From CAXXOK01 sp963675925 (GTDB lineage Bacteria; Bacillota; Clostridia; Christensenellales; Aristaeellaceae): 64,000 nt of DNA. Below, piece after piece: positions 51,194-60,997 of the stretch (within the stretch, counting starts at the first letter, position 1; each line of letters opens with the position of its first letter). Made by a program: the position numbers and the translations under genes. Below the pieces are notes generated by a model. It was not told the origin of the DNA. It made no database searches and was given only the letters and a program-made list of their open reading frames with translations. Where the stretch lies: assembly GCA_963675925.2 (NCBI GenBank), contig CAXXIB010000003.1, positions 1-64,000 of the forward strand, in the 5' to 3' direction.

Positions 51194-51213
51194 AAAAGAA
51201 ACTAGCGTATGCT

Positions 51214-52854
51214 TTACCAAAGCAGGCGTTTGTCGTCGTCTCCCTGCGTGCCTACAGAGGTCGCCAGGTTTTCTGCATGATCGCCGATACGCTCCAAGTT
51301 GTTGAGCATATCCAGGAACAGCATACCGTTGGTCGGCGAGCACTTCTTATCCTTCACGCGCGACATATGGTGGTTGGTCATGTCATCGCACATACGATCG
51401 ATTTCCGCTTCGAGTTCCGAAACTTTCTTGATGATGGCCGTGTCGATAATCTGCTGGTTGACAATATCCAGAGACTGTTCCAGCGATTGCGAAACCGTCT
51501 GGTACAGCGTTTCCAGCTCCAGAAGTGCTTTGGATGTAAAGGCCTTCTTGGCTTTGCGGCGTGCGGTGGCAATCTCGGTGATGTTCACGGCATGGTCGCC
51601 GATGCGTTCCAAATCGTTGACCACATGGAACAGCGAACCCATCAGGTGCACATCGCGTGCGGTTAGTGTCATGCCGCGCAGCTCTATCAGCTTGGCCGTT
51701 ACTTCGGTGTTTAAGTAGTCAATTACGTTTTCACGGTTGTTAAACTCATCCAATGGAATATCTTTTTGGGCAAAGAAGTACTCCATCGCTGCGGCGAAAT
51801 TTTGCTTGACCAGTTCGCCCATACGCATGACTTCCTGGAAGAGCTGCTTGGCGGCGATCGGCGGTGTTGAGAACAGGCGATCGTCGAAGTACGTCAGGCG
51901 CATCGGCTCTTCTTCCGGGTCCTGCCCACGCACCACGAAGTACGCCGCTTTTTCCAGAAGCTTGGACATCGGCAGCAGGATGAGTGTTGTTGCTACATTG
52001 AAAACAATGTGTGCTAGGGCGATTTGCAGGCGCAGATTATCGCCGGCCAGCTGCTCGATCCAGCTGGCAAAGGGCAGGGTCAACGCGATGATGATAAACA
52101 AACCCGACCCGATGACATTAAACAGCAAATGCACAATTGCTGTCCGGCGCGCTGTTTTGTTTGTGCCGATAGATGCCAGCAGCGCTGTGATGCACGTACC
52201 GATGTTTTGCCCGAACAGGATGAAGATTGACGATTGCAACCCAATCAGGTTAGCACTGGCCAGCGCTTGCAAAATACCGATGGATGCCGACGAGGATTGC
52301 AGCAGCGCCGTAATCAGCGCGCCGACAATAACGCCCACAAGTGGATTGGATACTCCCGTAATCATCGTACGGAAGCCTTCCCAATCGCGCATAGGCTGCA
52401 TGGCACCGGTCATGGTCTGCATACCCACAAACAGTATGCCTAGGCCGATGAAAATCTGCCCGAGCATTTTGAAGCTCGAACGGCTTGACAACAAAAGAAA
52501 AATCAAACCGATTACAGCGAAGATTACGCCGAAGTCAAGTTTGACCGAAAGCATCAGGGAGGTCACGGTTGTACCAATGTTGGCACCCATGATCACGCCG
52601 ATGGCATTGCGCAGGGGCAGAAGCCCTGCATTTACGAAACCGACCACCATAACGGTGGTTGCACTGGACGATTGGATTACACCTGTGACCAGCGCGCCGA
52701 CCAGGACGGCTGAAAATTTGTTCTTTGTCAGCACTTCCAGCAAGCGCTGCATACGGTGGCCTGCTGCTTTTTCCAGACCTTCGCCCATTTCCTTAATTCC
52801 GTAGAGGAACAAAGCGAGACCTGCAAACAGCTTAAGCACATCCATGAATTGCAT
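51214..52854 (-). CDS. Na/Pi cotransporter family protein with PhoU-like domain
   Basis: A 546-aa protein. Residues 1-310 are a NptA-type sodium/phosphate carrier with two inverted repeats, each carrying the QSSSA motif (GVIQSSSATT, ALLQSSSAS), and GANIGTTVT and GQNIGTCIT. Residues about 340-530 form a cytoplasmic PhoU-like helical domain with two copies of the NDLERIGDHAVN / NNLERIGDHAEN signature. Likely phosphate uptake or export control. GGAGGG ribosome site. No pst or pho genes are nearby. Confidence 0.92.
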   Translation of the reverse strand: MQFMDVLKLFAGLALFLYGIKEMGEGLEKAAGHRMQRLLEVLTKNKFSAVLVGALVTGVIQSSSATTVMVVGFVNAGLLPLRNAIGVIMGANIGTTVTSLMLSVKLDFGVIFAVIGLIFLLLSSRSSFKMLGQIFIGLGILFVGMQTMTGAMQPMRDWEGFRTMITGVSNPLVGVIVGALITALLQSSSASIGILQALASANLIGLQSSIFILFGQNIGTCITALLASIGTNKTARRTAIVHLLFNVIGSGLFIIIALTLPFASWIEQLAGDNLRLQIALAHIVFNVATTLILLPMSKLLEKAAYFVVRGQDPEEEPMRLTYFDDRLFSTPPIAAKQLFQEVMRMGELVKQNFAAAMEYFFAQKDIPLDEFNNRENVIDYLNTEVTAKLIELRGMTLTARDVHLMGSLFHVVNDLERIGDHAVNITEIATARRKAKKAFTSKALLELETLYQTVSQSLEQSLDIVNQQIIDTAIIKKVSELEAEIDRMCDDMTNHHMSRVKDKKCSPTNGMLFLDMLNNLERIGDHAENLATSVGTQGDDDKRLLW

Positions 52855-53070
52855 GAAAACCCTCCAACGACAGAATGCTTAAGAAACATCCGAGATTTTA
52901 CATGACCCTCATGTCGATTTAACTGTAAGTTTACATTAAGGCCTGTCCTAGCGTAACACAGCAACCCTATAAAGTAAAGGTAAAAGCGTGCGCTTTTCAA
53001 GATGAAATATACGGATTTTTATTAGAGGAATATTAAATTGAGGGAAGGGCTTGTACGGGTGATATTGCAA
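52855..53070. other. Intergenic region, no gene seen
   Basis: Upstream of the Na/Pi gene. It presumably holds that gene's promoter on the minus strand, but no convincing -35/-10 pair is visible, and no open frame has a good start. Confidence 0.4.
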
Positions 53071-53107
53071 GGAAGAAAGGCGGCATGACCTAGCGTAAAG
53101 GCCGCCT
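53071..53107 (-). terminator. Terminator of the membrane ferritin gene
   Basis: Minus strand: AGGCGGC pairs with GCCGCCT around a 16-nt loop, followed by TTTCTTCC, just after the stop codon at 53123. Confidence 0.6.
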
Positions 53108-53122
53108 ATACGTGCTAGTCTA

Positions 53123-54022
53123 TCAGACATCTACACCCAGCAGCGCTTTAGCCAGCAGGCCGATCAGGAACGCGATCACAGCCACGCCCAGGCTGATGGA
53201 GACCATTTCCGTAAATCGCCTGCGAAACGGCAGTGTTTTGGCAACGCTAATGTAATAGTTAAACGCTAAAATCACCAGCACCACGATGCCAATCATGGCC
53301 ACCAGCGCGACCATCCAAAGCGTATCGGGTAACAGCAGATAGGGCAGCACCAGAAGTGCCACGGTGATCAGATACGCTACGCCTGTATAGACGCTTGATT
53401 TTAAGGCGTTTTCGTTGCCATCCGCCCGCTCGGCCAGGTAATTGCTCGCCGCCATGGACAGCGTTGCGCTGATGCCGGTGATAATTCCGCTCAGGGCAAC
53501 GATGCGCGTATTTTGCAGCGCAAAGCTAAGCCCTGCAATGGTTCCCGTGAGTTCCACCAACGCGTCGTTTAGGCCCAGTACCATTGCCCCGACATACTGT
53601 AAGCGTTCCTCATCCAGCGTTTCGGCCAGCTCATGTTCATGGCGCATTTCATCGGCCTGGACCGCGGCTGCGTCCGGAATCTCCTGTTTTAAATCCTCAT
53701 ACACATCCACGGCACCGGATTCAGCATTGATGAGACTCTTGATAACAAAGGTATACCCCAGCAAAACCGTTAGCAGCTTAAGCCAGAACAGCTTCAGACG
53801 ATCAGGGCGTACTTTTTGATGGCTGATGGATTGCCAATAGGCTGCGTGAGAGCGTTCGTCTTCGCTCATTTTAGTCAGCAATGCGGCATTTTCCGGGCGT
53901 TTCTCCTTTTTAGCAATGAACGCATAAATCAGTGCGCCGGTTTCCTCGTCTTTCTGGCTTTGTAAAACGGTCGCCTGAGCCTTGGCGCTTAAGGAGCTGA
54001 AATCCGGTCGGGTCTGTTCCAC
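53123..54022 (-). CDS. Membrane ferritin: rubrerythrin-like domain fused to VIT1/CCC1 transporter
   Basis: A 299-aa protein. The N-terminal 140 residues are a ferritin-like helical bundle with iron-ligand motifs (KDEETGALIY, EDERSHAAYW, EMRHEHELAE). The C-terminal half is a VIT1/CCC1 iron or manganese transporter fold with five helices (GLNDALVELTGTIAGLSFAL, SMAASNYLAERADG). Proteins of this architecture, such as MbfA, export iron across the membrane under oxidative stress. GTG start with GAGGAGG. Single gene. Confidence 0.88.
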   Translation of the reverse strand: MEQTRPDFSSLSAKAQATVLQSQKDEETGALIYAFIAKKEKRPENAALLTKMSEDERSHAAYWQSISHQKVRPDRLKLFWLKLLTVLLGYTFVIKSLINAESGAVDVYEDLKQEIPDAAAVQADEMRHEHELAETLDEERLQYVGAMVLGLNDALVELTGTIAGLSFALQNTRIVALSGIITGISATLSMAASNYLAERADGNENALKSSVYTGVAYLITVALLVLPYLLLPDTLWMVALVAMIGIVVLVILAFNYYISVAKTLPFRRRFTEMVSISLGVAVIAFLIGLLAKALLGVDV

Positions 54023-54065
54023 CTGTTATACCTCCTCTGTTTCAATCATCGGTCACTGTTTCTGT

Positions 54066-54098
54066 GTAAAAACACAGCAGGGGAATGCCCTGCTGTGC
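54066..54098 (-). terminator. Terminator of ftsZ
   Basis: Minus strand: CACAGCAGGG pairs with CCCTGCTGTG around a 5-nt loop, then TTTTTAC. Confidence 0.85.
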
Positions 54099-54136
54099 TG
54101 TGTATTTGTTATATCACTGTACCCATAGCCGTTATG

Positions 54137-55594
54137 CTATTTCTTGGTCGGGCGGCGCAGGAAGGCCGGGATGCCCAGATCATCGCGCTCAGATGCTTTG
54201 TTATCCGGTTGCTGGGCAGATTGGCGGCCCGAACGGGAGGGCTGCTCGGCGGCAGGCTCCTGTTGCGTGAAATCAGGTTGCTGCTTTGCCCCGTAGGACT
54301 GACCGTATTCCATCTGCGGTACATTCTGATACGGCGTGCCATTGAGTTGCGGCCCCGGTGCGCCGCCATAGGGGGCTTGTCCGGGCATGCCTTGCATCAT
54401 CTGCGGCATGGCGGCGGGGGTCTGAGCATTGCCGTAGCCGCCGTAGTATCCGGCAGGCGGGGTTTCCGGAATGCCGTCGGGTACATCGTCATAGCCGGTG
54501 GCCGGATAATTCTGCTGCACATAGGGGGTCGCGCCGTAGCTGCCGGAATAGCCTGCGTTCAAATCGCTGCCAAAGGAGTGGGTCCAGTCACTGCCGCTAT
54601 CCATAGCTCTTGAGGATTCCTGTTTTTGCGGGAAGGGCACTTTTTCAAACCCGGTGGCGATGACCGTAATACGGACTTCGTCGTCCATGTCCTCGCTCAC
54701 GCCGGCACCGAAGATAATGTTGGCATCGTCGTCGGCTTCTTCCATCACAAGGCTGGCGGCTTCATTGATATCGATAATGCTCATATCGTTGCCGCCGGTC
54801 ACGTTGATCAAGATGGCGCGTGCACCTTCAATGTTGGTTTCCAGCAGCGGGCTTAAAATAGCGTTTCTGGCGGCTTCAACGAGTTTGTTCTCGCCTTTGC
54901 CAACGCCGATGCCCATGTGCGCCAGACCGCCGGATTCCATAATGGTCTTCACATCAGCAAAGTCCAGATTAATCAGCGCAGGTACGGCAATGAGGTCCGA
55001 TATGCCCTGAATACCCTGGCGGAGTACATCGTCGGCGATGCGGAAAGCATCAAGCATGGTGGTGCCTTTGGAAACAACCTGTAAAAGCCTGTCGTTAGGA
55101 ACGACAACCAGAGTATCCACGCGCTGTTTCAGCTCGATCACGCCGACTTCGGCGTTCTTCATGCGTTGTTTGCCTTCAAATTGGAACGGCTTGGTGACCA
55201 CCGCGATGGTCAGGCAGTTCAAATCCCTGGCGATTTCGGCAATCACGGGCGATGCGCCTGTGCCGGTGCCACCGCCCATACCGGCGGTTACAAATACCAG
55301 GTCTGCGCCGCGGATGGCCTGGGCAATTTCTTCCCGGCTTTCCTCGGCGGCTCTGCGGCCGATATCGGGAACCGCACCAGCGCCCAGACCTTTGGTCAGT
55401 TTTTCGCCGATCTGGATGGTCGTCCCCGCTTTGCTCAACGCTAAGGTTTGACGGTCAGTGTTCACAGCGATGAAATCCACGCCTTTGAGGCCGGATTCCA
55501 CCATACGGTTGATGGCATTGTTGCCGGCACCGCCGCAGCCGATCACTTTGATATTGGCAAAGTTTTGCTGATCCTCAATCTGAAACTCTAGCAC
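54137..55594 (-). CDS. ftsZ: Cell division protein FtsZ
   Basis: A 485-aa tubulin-like GTPase that forms the division ring. The GTP-binding GCGGAGNNAINRM loop, the tubulin signature GGGTGTGASP and a normal catalytic core run to about residue 325. A long linker rich in Gly, Tyr, Pro and Gln (about 330-465) makes the protein longer than the usual 350-400 aa. The C-terminal peptide DDLGIPAFLRRPTKK, which binds FtsA and SepF, is intact. GTG start with AGGAGG. It follows the FtsA gene. Confidence 0.97.
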   Translation of the reverse strand: MLEFQIEDQQNFANIKVIGCGGAGNNAINRMVESGLKGVDFIAVNTDRQTLALSKAGTTIQIGEKLTKGLGAGAVPDIGRRAAEESREEIAQAIRGADLVFVTAGMGGGTGTGASPVIAEIARDLNCLTIAVVTKPFQFEGKQRMKNAEVGVIELKQRVDTLVVVPNDRLLQVVSKGTTMLDAFRIADDVLRQGIQGISDLIAVPALINLDFADVKTIMESGGLAHMGIGVGKGENKLVEAARNAILSPLLETNIEGARAILINVTGGNDMSIIDINEAASLVMEEADDDANIIFGAGVSEDMDDEVRITVIATGFEKVPFPQKQESSRAMDSGSDWTHSFGSDLNAGYSGSYGATPYVQQNYPATGYDDVPDGIPETPPAGYYGGYGNAQTPAAMPQMMQGMPGQAPYGGAPGPQLNGTPYQNVPQMEYGQSYGAKQQPDFTQQEPAAEQPSRSGRQSAQQPDNKASERDDLGIPAFLRRPTKK

Positions 55595-55651
55595 AGTGTT
55601 TCCTCCTATACAACATGCGGTAGCATATCGGAAATGGTTTGGTTTGGATGG

Positions 55652-56842
55652 TTAGTTGCCCAGCAGACTTTTAAAGAAGCCCTTGACACCATTGCCGGAT
55701 GCGCTGGGAGCGGTGCGGGCTTCCACGGTGTCGATAATTAAATCCATCAGCCCCATGGCGCTTGCATAAATGGGGGAGGATAGCTTGATTGTGCGCTTAA
55801 CGGTTTCCCGAACCGGCTTGCCAAGCCTGCCGGAGAGGTAGTCGCGTCCGCCGCGGTTGAGGGCCAGTCCGCCACCGGTTAAAAAGATGGTAGACCAGTT
55901 GCCGGGCTTGATGCCGCTTTCCTCCAGCGCGGTTTTCACCATATCGGAAATCTCATCTACGCGGGGTTCCAGCACGGCCGCAACGGCGTCCTGGGTGAAG
56001 CTTTCCTGTTTTACGCCCTCGCCCAGGGATACATCGTAAGACTGGCCTTTGCCCGAAACGCCGTACACATACTCGCGTTTAATCTGCTCGGCCGAGGTCA
56101 TGGGAATGCTTAATCCTTCGGCAATATCAGCCGCGATATGGCCGCCGCCTACCGGCATCGATTTCTGATAAATAACAGCGTCCCCTTCAACGACCATAAC
56201 GTCGGTGGAGGTGTAGCCGATATCAATTAAAATTGCGGTGCGGTCGCGGTCCTCTTCCAGCAGGTACAGCATGGCTTCGCCGGTGCAGCTGGAGAAAAAG
56301 CCGCTGACTGCGATGTTCAAATCGCGCAGCCTGGCCATCACATCATCAAGGAAGAAGGTATCGGCCACGACAAAGGAGACCAAAGCTTTCAGCTCCGATC
56401 CTTTCATGCCGACAGGCTCCAGGGTCTTTTTCCCGCCGTCCACCATAAACCAGGCGGGACTTCTGTGCACGACTACGCCGCGCACGGGGGAGAGCTGTTT
56501 GTCGGCCTCGTTGAAGATTTTCTCCACATGCTTGGGTGACACGCGCGGGTCTGCGCCCTGAATGGTGACGGAAGCCTCCACTACATATACGCGGGTAAAC
56601 TCGCCGGGAACCCCGACGTTAATCTCCCGCAGCTTCCGCCGGGCCTGGGACTCCGCCTCGGAGATCGACTGCAAAATCGCGTCGTTGAGCACGACCGGAT
56701 TGTTCCATTCGCCGTCGATATAGCCCTCGTAAGCGGCTATGCCGGCGCCGACGATATCGCACCGTTGGTTTCCGCTGGTCTCGGAGATCAGCGTAACGAT
56801 TTTGCTTGTGCCAAAGTCAATCGCAGCGATTGTCGATTTCAT
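55652..56842 (-). CDS. ftsA: Cell division protein FtsA
   Basis: A 396-aa actin-like ATPase that tethers FtsZ to the membrane. Phosphate-1 loop AIDFGTSKIV, IDIGYTSTDVMVVEGD, and the adenosine loop ILTGGGLALN seen here as FLTGGGLALNRGG. A C-terminal amphipathic stretch (KGFFKSLLGN) should insert in the membrane. First gene of the ftsA-ftsZ operon; it is not next to a dcw cluster in this window. Confidence 0.92.
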   Translation of the reverse strand: MKSTIAAIDFGTSKIVTLISETSGNQRCDIVGAGIAAYEGYIDGEWNNPVVLNDAILQSISEAESQARRKLREINVGVPGEFTRVYVVEASVTIQGADPRVSPKHVEKIFNEADKQLSPVRGVVVHRSPAWFMVDGGKKTLEPVGMKGSELKALVSFVVADTFFLDDVMARLRDLNIAVSGFFSSCTGEAMLYLLEEDRDRTAILIDIGYTSTDVMVVEGDAVIYQKSMPVGGGHIAADIAEGLSIPMTSAEQIKREYVYGVSGKGQSYDVSLGEGVKQESFTQDAVAAVLEPRVDEISDMVKTALEESGIKPGNWSTIFLTGGGLALNRGGRDYLSGRLGKPVRETVKRTIKLSSPIYASAMGLMDLIIDTVEARTAPSASGNGVKGFFKSLLGN

Positions 56843-56986
56843 TGCTAAACATTCCCCTGTTCCTTTATGGTCTATGGTTCATATTGCAAGCAACATTGCT
56901 CATTCAAGTGTCCGTATGCTCCCATACAGGCTTTCGCTTGTATAAAATCCATGAATATCATGAATATTTAGAGAGCGCCATATTTT

Positions 56987-57015
56987 ATTGTATCCTTTTT
57001 ATAAGGATTTCGCAA
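56987..57015 (-). promoter_or_regulatory. Promoter of ftsA-ftsZ with dyad in its spacer
   Basis: Minus strand: TTGCGA (57010-57015) and TACAAT (56987-56992), 17 bp apart. The spacer holds a dyad, ATCCTT with AAGGAT, that could bind a regulator. A tandem 9-base repeat (ATGAATATC, ATGAATATT) lies at 56951-56968 in the leader. Confidence 0.6.
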
Positions 57016-57283
57016 TAGGAAGCGCTTCTTTTTTTCATTTGTTTGCCTTGTTTCCGGCCGTTTTTTCGCTGTTTCGGCACGGTGGTGCAGGAGACGGCAC
57101 CATATCGGCGGCCAAGGCATACGCTATCGTGCTTTCTCCTTCCCGCGTAGTATAGCATGGGTTACGCTGCATCGGCAACTTGCAGGCCAGGTTGTTACAG
57201 GTTGCCGGTGGTGGTTTTGGCTTGAAAATCATATGGTTACATGGTACATTGAAAGCTGGAAAATACACAGGCGGAGGAACTGG
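57016..57283 (+). promoter_or_regulatory. Region upstream of the radical SAM operon with promoter
   Basis: No gene seen. TTGAAA (57222-57227) and TACATT (57245-57250), 17 bp apart, form a plausible plus-strand promoter 34 bases before the radical SAM start codon. The rest of the gap shows only a small GAAGCGCTTC palindrome at 57019 next to a T-run. Confidence 0.5.
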
Positions 57284-59128
57284 ATGACTGATCGGATTGA
57301 ACAGATACTGGAGCGGGTGGAAAAACCCGTACGCTATATAGGCGGAGAACTGAATGCCGAGGTGATACCGTTTGCCGAGGCGGAGGTTTCCTTTGCGTTT
57401 TGCTTCCCGGATACCTACGAAGTGGCCATGTCTCATCTTGGGATGAAGATACTCTATGGCATTTTAAACGCCATGCCGGGTGTGGTATGCGAGCGCGTTT
57501 GCATGCCCTGGGTGGATATGATTGCCGAACTGAAGGCAGAGAGCATTCCGCTGTTTTCACTGGAAAGCCGTACGCCGCTGCACCAGTTTGATATCGTCGG
57601 CTTTACCCTGCAATACGAAATGAGCTATTCCAACATCCTGCATATGCTTCAGATGGGCGGCGTCCCTGTAAAATCAGCGGACAGGGGAGAGGATGACGCG
57701 ATCGTCGTAGCCGGCGGGCCCTGCGCGGCCAATCCCGAGCCGCTGCACGCGTTTATCGACGCGTTCATGATCGGCGATGGCGAGGATGTAATCGCCGAGG
57801 TGACCACCCTGCTGCGGGAGATGAAACAAGCAGGTGTATCGCGGGGTGACAAGCTTCGCAGGCTTGCACAGGTGGAAGGCGTGTATGTGCCGTCGCTCTA
57901 TACTGTAACGTATCACGAAGACGGAACCATCCAAAGTTTTACGCCGGTGGATGAAACAGTCCCTGCTACGGTCCGCAAACGCTTTGTGACCGATTTGGAG
58001 AATGCCTTTTATCCGACAGCCCCGCCTGTGCCCTATACACAGGTCGTGCACGATAGAATTGTGCTGGAGATTATGCGCGGCTGCACCCAGGGCTGCCGCT
58101 TTTGCCATGCGGGGATGTTCTACCGCCCTGTGCGCGAGCGCAGCGTGGACAAGCTTGTACAGCTGGCCCAGGAGCTGGTGGATAACACCGGCTATGAAGA
58201 AATATCGCTTTCATCGCTTTCGACAGGGGATTATTCCCATTTGCCGGAGCTTTGCAAGCGGCTGCAGGAGCAGTTTGAAGGCCAGCATGTAAACTTATCG
58301 CTGCCGTCACTTCGCATTGACAGCGTGCTCAAGGACACCCTGGTCGATTCCCAGAATGTTCGAAAATCCAGCCTCACATTCGCCCCGGAAGCGGGAACGC
58401 AGCGGCTGCGCGATGTTATCAACAAAGGCGTCAACCAGGACGACCTGACCGATAAGTTAAAGGATTCGTTTGAAAACGGCTGGAACAGCGTGAAACTGTA
58501 TTTTATGACAGGGCTGCCCACCGAAACCATGGAAGACATCGAAGGGATATTCAAGCTGTCGAAAACGGCGATGGATACCTACTACGCTGTTCCAAAGCCA
58601 CAACGTGCCAAGGGCCTGCGCATCACGGTCAGTACATCGGTGTTCGTACCCAAGCCCTTTACACCGTTTCAGTGGTGTGCGCAGGATACGCCCGAAGCCA
58701 TGCGGGAAAAACAAATTGCGTTAAAAAACATGCTGGGTGCACTTCGTGCCGTGCACTATAACTGGCACGATTCGCTGACCAGCCGTATGGAAGCCTGCTT
58801 TGCGCTGGGTGACCGCCGTATGGCTGATGTGCTGTATCGGGCCTTTGAGCTGGGCTGCAAGCTGGACGGCTGGAGCGAACAATACCGCAACGACCTGTGG
58901 CTGCAGGCCTTTGCGGATACGGGGGTTAATCTGGCATTCTACGCCAACCGCGCCCGTAGCGAAGACGAAATTCTGCCCTGGGACTTCGTTGATATCGGCG
59001 TGTCCAAGGAATTTCTCCTCAGGGAATGGCAGCGCGCACAGCGTGCGGAAGTAACGCCGGACTGTCGGCAGCATTGCAACGCCTGCGGTTTGCAGCGCGT
59101 GAAAGGATTGTGTGCCGCATGCGAATGA
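57284..59128 (+). CDS. B12-binding-domain radical SAM protein (TIGR03960 family)
   Basis: About 614 aa. An N-terminal B12-binding-like domain (SFAFCFPDTYEVAMSHLGMK) precedes a radical SAM core whose cluster Cys are in EIMRGCTQGCRFCHAG, and a C-terminal Cys cluster (CRQHCNACG, CAACE). The family is paired in Clostridia with the next gene and with RNase G/E. The reaction is not established; a role in RNA modification is suspected from its neighbours. ATG 57284 with GGAGG; the longer frame to 57233 precedes the ribosome site. Confidence 0.88.
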   Translation: MTDRIEQILERVEKPVRYIGGELNAEVIPFAEAEVSFAFCFPDTYEVAMSHLGMKILYGILNAMPGVVCERVCMPWVDMIAELKAESIPLFSLESRTPLHQFDIVGFTLQYEMSYSNILHMLQMGGVPVKSADRGEDDAIVVAGGPCAANPEPLHAFIDAFMIGDGEDVIAEVTTLLREMKQAGVSRGDKLRRLAQVEGVYVPSLYTVTYHEDGTIQSFTPVDETVPATVRKRFVTDLENAFYPTAPPVPYTQVVHDRIVLEIMRGCTQGCRFCHAGMFYRPVRERSVDKLVQLAQELVDNTGYEEISLSSLSTGDYSHLPELCKRLQEQFEGQHVNLSLPSLRIDSVLKDTLVDSQNVRKSSLTFAPEAGTQRLRDVINKGVNQDDLTDKLKDSFENGWNSVKLYFMTGLPTETMEDIEGIFKLSKTAMDTYYAVPKPQRAKGLRITVSTSVFVPKPFTPFQWCAQDTPEAMREKQIALKNMLGALRAVHYNWHDSLTSRMEACFALGDRRMADVLYRAFELGCKLDGWSEQYRNDLWLQAFADTGVNLAFYANRARSEDEILPWDFVDIGVSKEFLLREWQRAQRAEVTPDCRQHCNACGLQRVKGLCAACE

Positions 59129-59796
59129 TGGTTGTGTTTGAAAAACCCTATGCACTGCGGCATATCGGCCATCTGGACTTGATGCGTACCATACAGCGTG
59201 CCCTGCGCCGCAGCGGCTTGCCGGTTCGCTACAGCCAGGGGTTTAACCCGCATATCAAGTTGAGTTTTGCTTCGCCGCTGAGTGTTGGCATCGCCGGAGA
59301 GCGCGAGATTATGGATGTTTCCATGGACGGCGAAGTCACGGAAGATGAGTTTGCTGCGGCGCTGGACCGCGTAATGCCCCCCGGTATGCGGGTGAAGATG
59401 GCGCGGGTGATAGACGACAAGTTCCCAACGCTGATGCGGCTTGCGGCGGGCAGCCGGTTCCGTATCGAACCGGATATGCCGGTTGAAGCGCTTGGCGAGG
59501 CAATTAAGTCGTTGCTGGCGATGGACGAATACATGGCGATCCGCAAAACCAAGAGCGGTAAAAATATGGCGAATATCCGCCTGTTTATCAAGACCCTGGA
59601 GGTCAAGGAAAACGCACTGGCGTTTACCGCGCTCAACCTGCAAAACGGATCGCTGAAACCCGCTGTCCTGCTGGGCGCATTGTTTGCGATTGCCGGTAGT
59701 GAACCCTGCTATGCCAAAGTCATTCGTGAAGCGATACTGGCAAAAGACAAGGACGACCACCTGATCCCTCTGGAGGTGCTTTCGATTGAAGGATAA
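59119..59796 (+). CDS. Radical SAM-associated DUF2344/TIGR03936 family protein
   Basis: About 225 aa. It is always found with or fused to the TIGR03960 radical SAM protein. Characteristic start RHIGHLDLMRTIQRALRRSG and GFNPHIKLSFASPLSVG. It overlaps the previous gene by 10 bases and the RNase gene by 11, so all three are coupled. Function unknown. ATG 59119 is the best placed of several close Met codons. Confidence 0.85.
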   Translation: MRMMVVFEKPYALRHIGHLDLMRTIQRALRRSGLPVRYSQGFNPHIKLSFASPLSVGIAGEREIMDVSMDGEVTEDEFAAALDRVMPPGMRVKMARVIDDKFPTLMRLAAGSRFRIEPDMPVEALGEAIKSLLAMDEYMAIRKTKSGKNMANIRLFIKTLEVKENALAFTALNLQNGSLKPAVLLGALFAIAGSEPCYAKVIREAILAKDKDDHLIPLEVLSIEG

Positions 59797-60997
59797 GCTG
59801 CATATCCTAGTGCAGGCCGATGCAAAGGGTCGCGGTATTGCTGTGGAAGAAAACGACCGCCTGGTGGAGTACTATCAGGAAAGCGGGTCGGAGGATTCCC
59901 TCGTCAACTCCATATTTCTGGGTAAGGTCGACCGGATTATGAAGGGGCTTGACGCTGCCTTTGTGAAATTTGGCCAGCCCAAAGCAGGCTTCCTGCCTCT
60001 GAAAGAGATGGAGAGTTTTACTAAAACATCCGGCAATACGGCGCTTTCAGCAGGAGCGCAGGTGATTGTGCAGGTGAAAAAGGACGCCAAGGGGGATAAG
60101 GGCGCGTTCCTTACCCGCGACATCGCTTTGCCGGGGCAGTATGTGATTCTGATGCCGCTCAATCGCCACATTGGTGTATCCGAGCGGGTGACGGACGAAG
60201 CACAGCGAAAAACCTTGGTGGAGATCGGGAAAAAGCTTGCAAACAATGCGTTTGGGATCATCCTGCGCAACGCGGCCGTAGACCAGAGCGAAAAGGCCCT
60301 GCGCCTGGAGCTGGAGTCTCTGCAATCGCGCTGGACGCTCATTCAGGAAAAAGCCGAGCATTTCAAAGCACCGGAGCTGCTCTATCAAGAGGATTCACTC
60401 TTGTCCGTGCTGGCGCGCGATTATGCGGCCCGCTATAACCTGATAATCACCTGCAACGATCAGGTAAACCGCATGCCTGCCGCGCCACTTGGTATCCTCT
60501 GGGAGCAAATCGGCGACGAGGAACTGGACACCCTGTGGGCCAAGCACGCGATTGACCAGCAGGTGCGAACGGCGCTATCCCGCCGGGTACCCCTTGCAAA
60601 CGGCGGCACCTTAACCATAGACGAGCGGGAAGCGCTTACGACCATTGATGTCAACTCCGGCTCATTCACCGCCAATGAAGATGCCGCGTATCAGCTGAAC
60701 ATGTCTGCCTGCGGGGAGATTGCCGCGCAGATTCGGCTGCGCAACCTATCGGGCATTATTATCATCGACTTTGTGGATATGGATACCGACGAGCAGCGAT
60801 CGCAGGTATCGGCCGCATTGCAGAATTACCTCTCGCGGGACCGGCAAAAAACCGTTATCCACGGCTTTACCAGCCTGGGACTTTTAGAAATAACGCGCAA
60901 ACGCATGGGCTTGACCCTGCGTGACCAGCTTAAGGAACCCTGCGATGTTTGCGGGGGCACAGGCTACAAACGGAAAGGGAAGCACACAGTTGCATAA
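59786..60997 (+). CDS. rng: Ribonuclease G/E family protein
   Basis: A 403-aa single-stranded-RNA endonuclease core. S1 part with NSIFLGKVDRIMKGLDAAFVK (20 of these residues are diagnostic of the RNase E/G family), then the RNase H-like and DNase I-like parts with TTIDVNSGS and IIIDFVDMD (metal-binding Asp), and the zinc-link CDVCGGTG close to the end. Like RNase G it lacks the long RNase E scaffold tail. TTG start inside the previous gene. It overlaps the miaB start by 8 bases. Confidence 0.88.
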   Translation: MKDKLHILVQADAKGRGIAVEENDRLVEYYQESGSEDSLVNSIFLGKVDRIMKGLDAAFVKFGQPKAGFLPLKEMESFTKTSGNTALSAGAQVIVQVKKDAKGDKGAFLTRDIALPGQYVILMPLNRHIGVSERVTDEAQRKTLVEIGKKLANNAFGIILRNAAVDQSEKALRLELESLQSRWTLIQEKAEHFKAPELLYQEDSLLSVLARDYAARYNLIITCNDQVNRMPAAPLGILWEQIGDEELDTLWAKHAIDQQVRTALSRRVPLANGGTLTIDEREALTTIDVNSGSFTANEDAAYQLNMSACGEIAAQIRLRNLSGIIIIDFVDMDTDEQRSQVSAALQNYLSRDRQKTVIHGFTSLGLLEITRKRMGLTLRDQLKEPCDVCGGTGYKRKGKHTVA

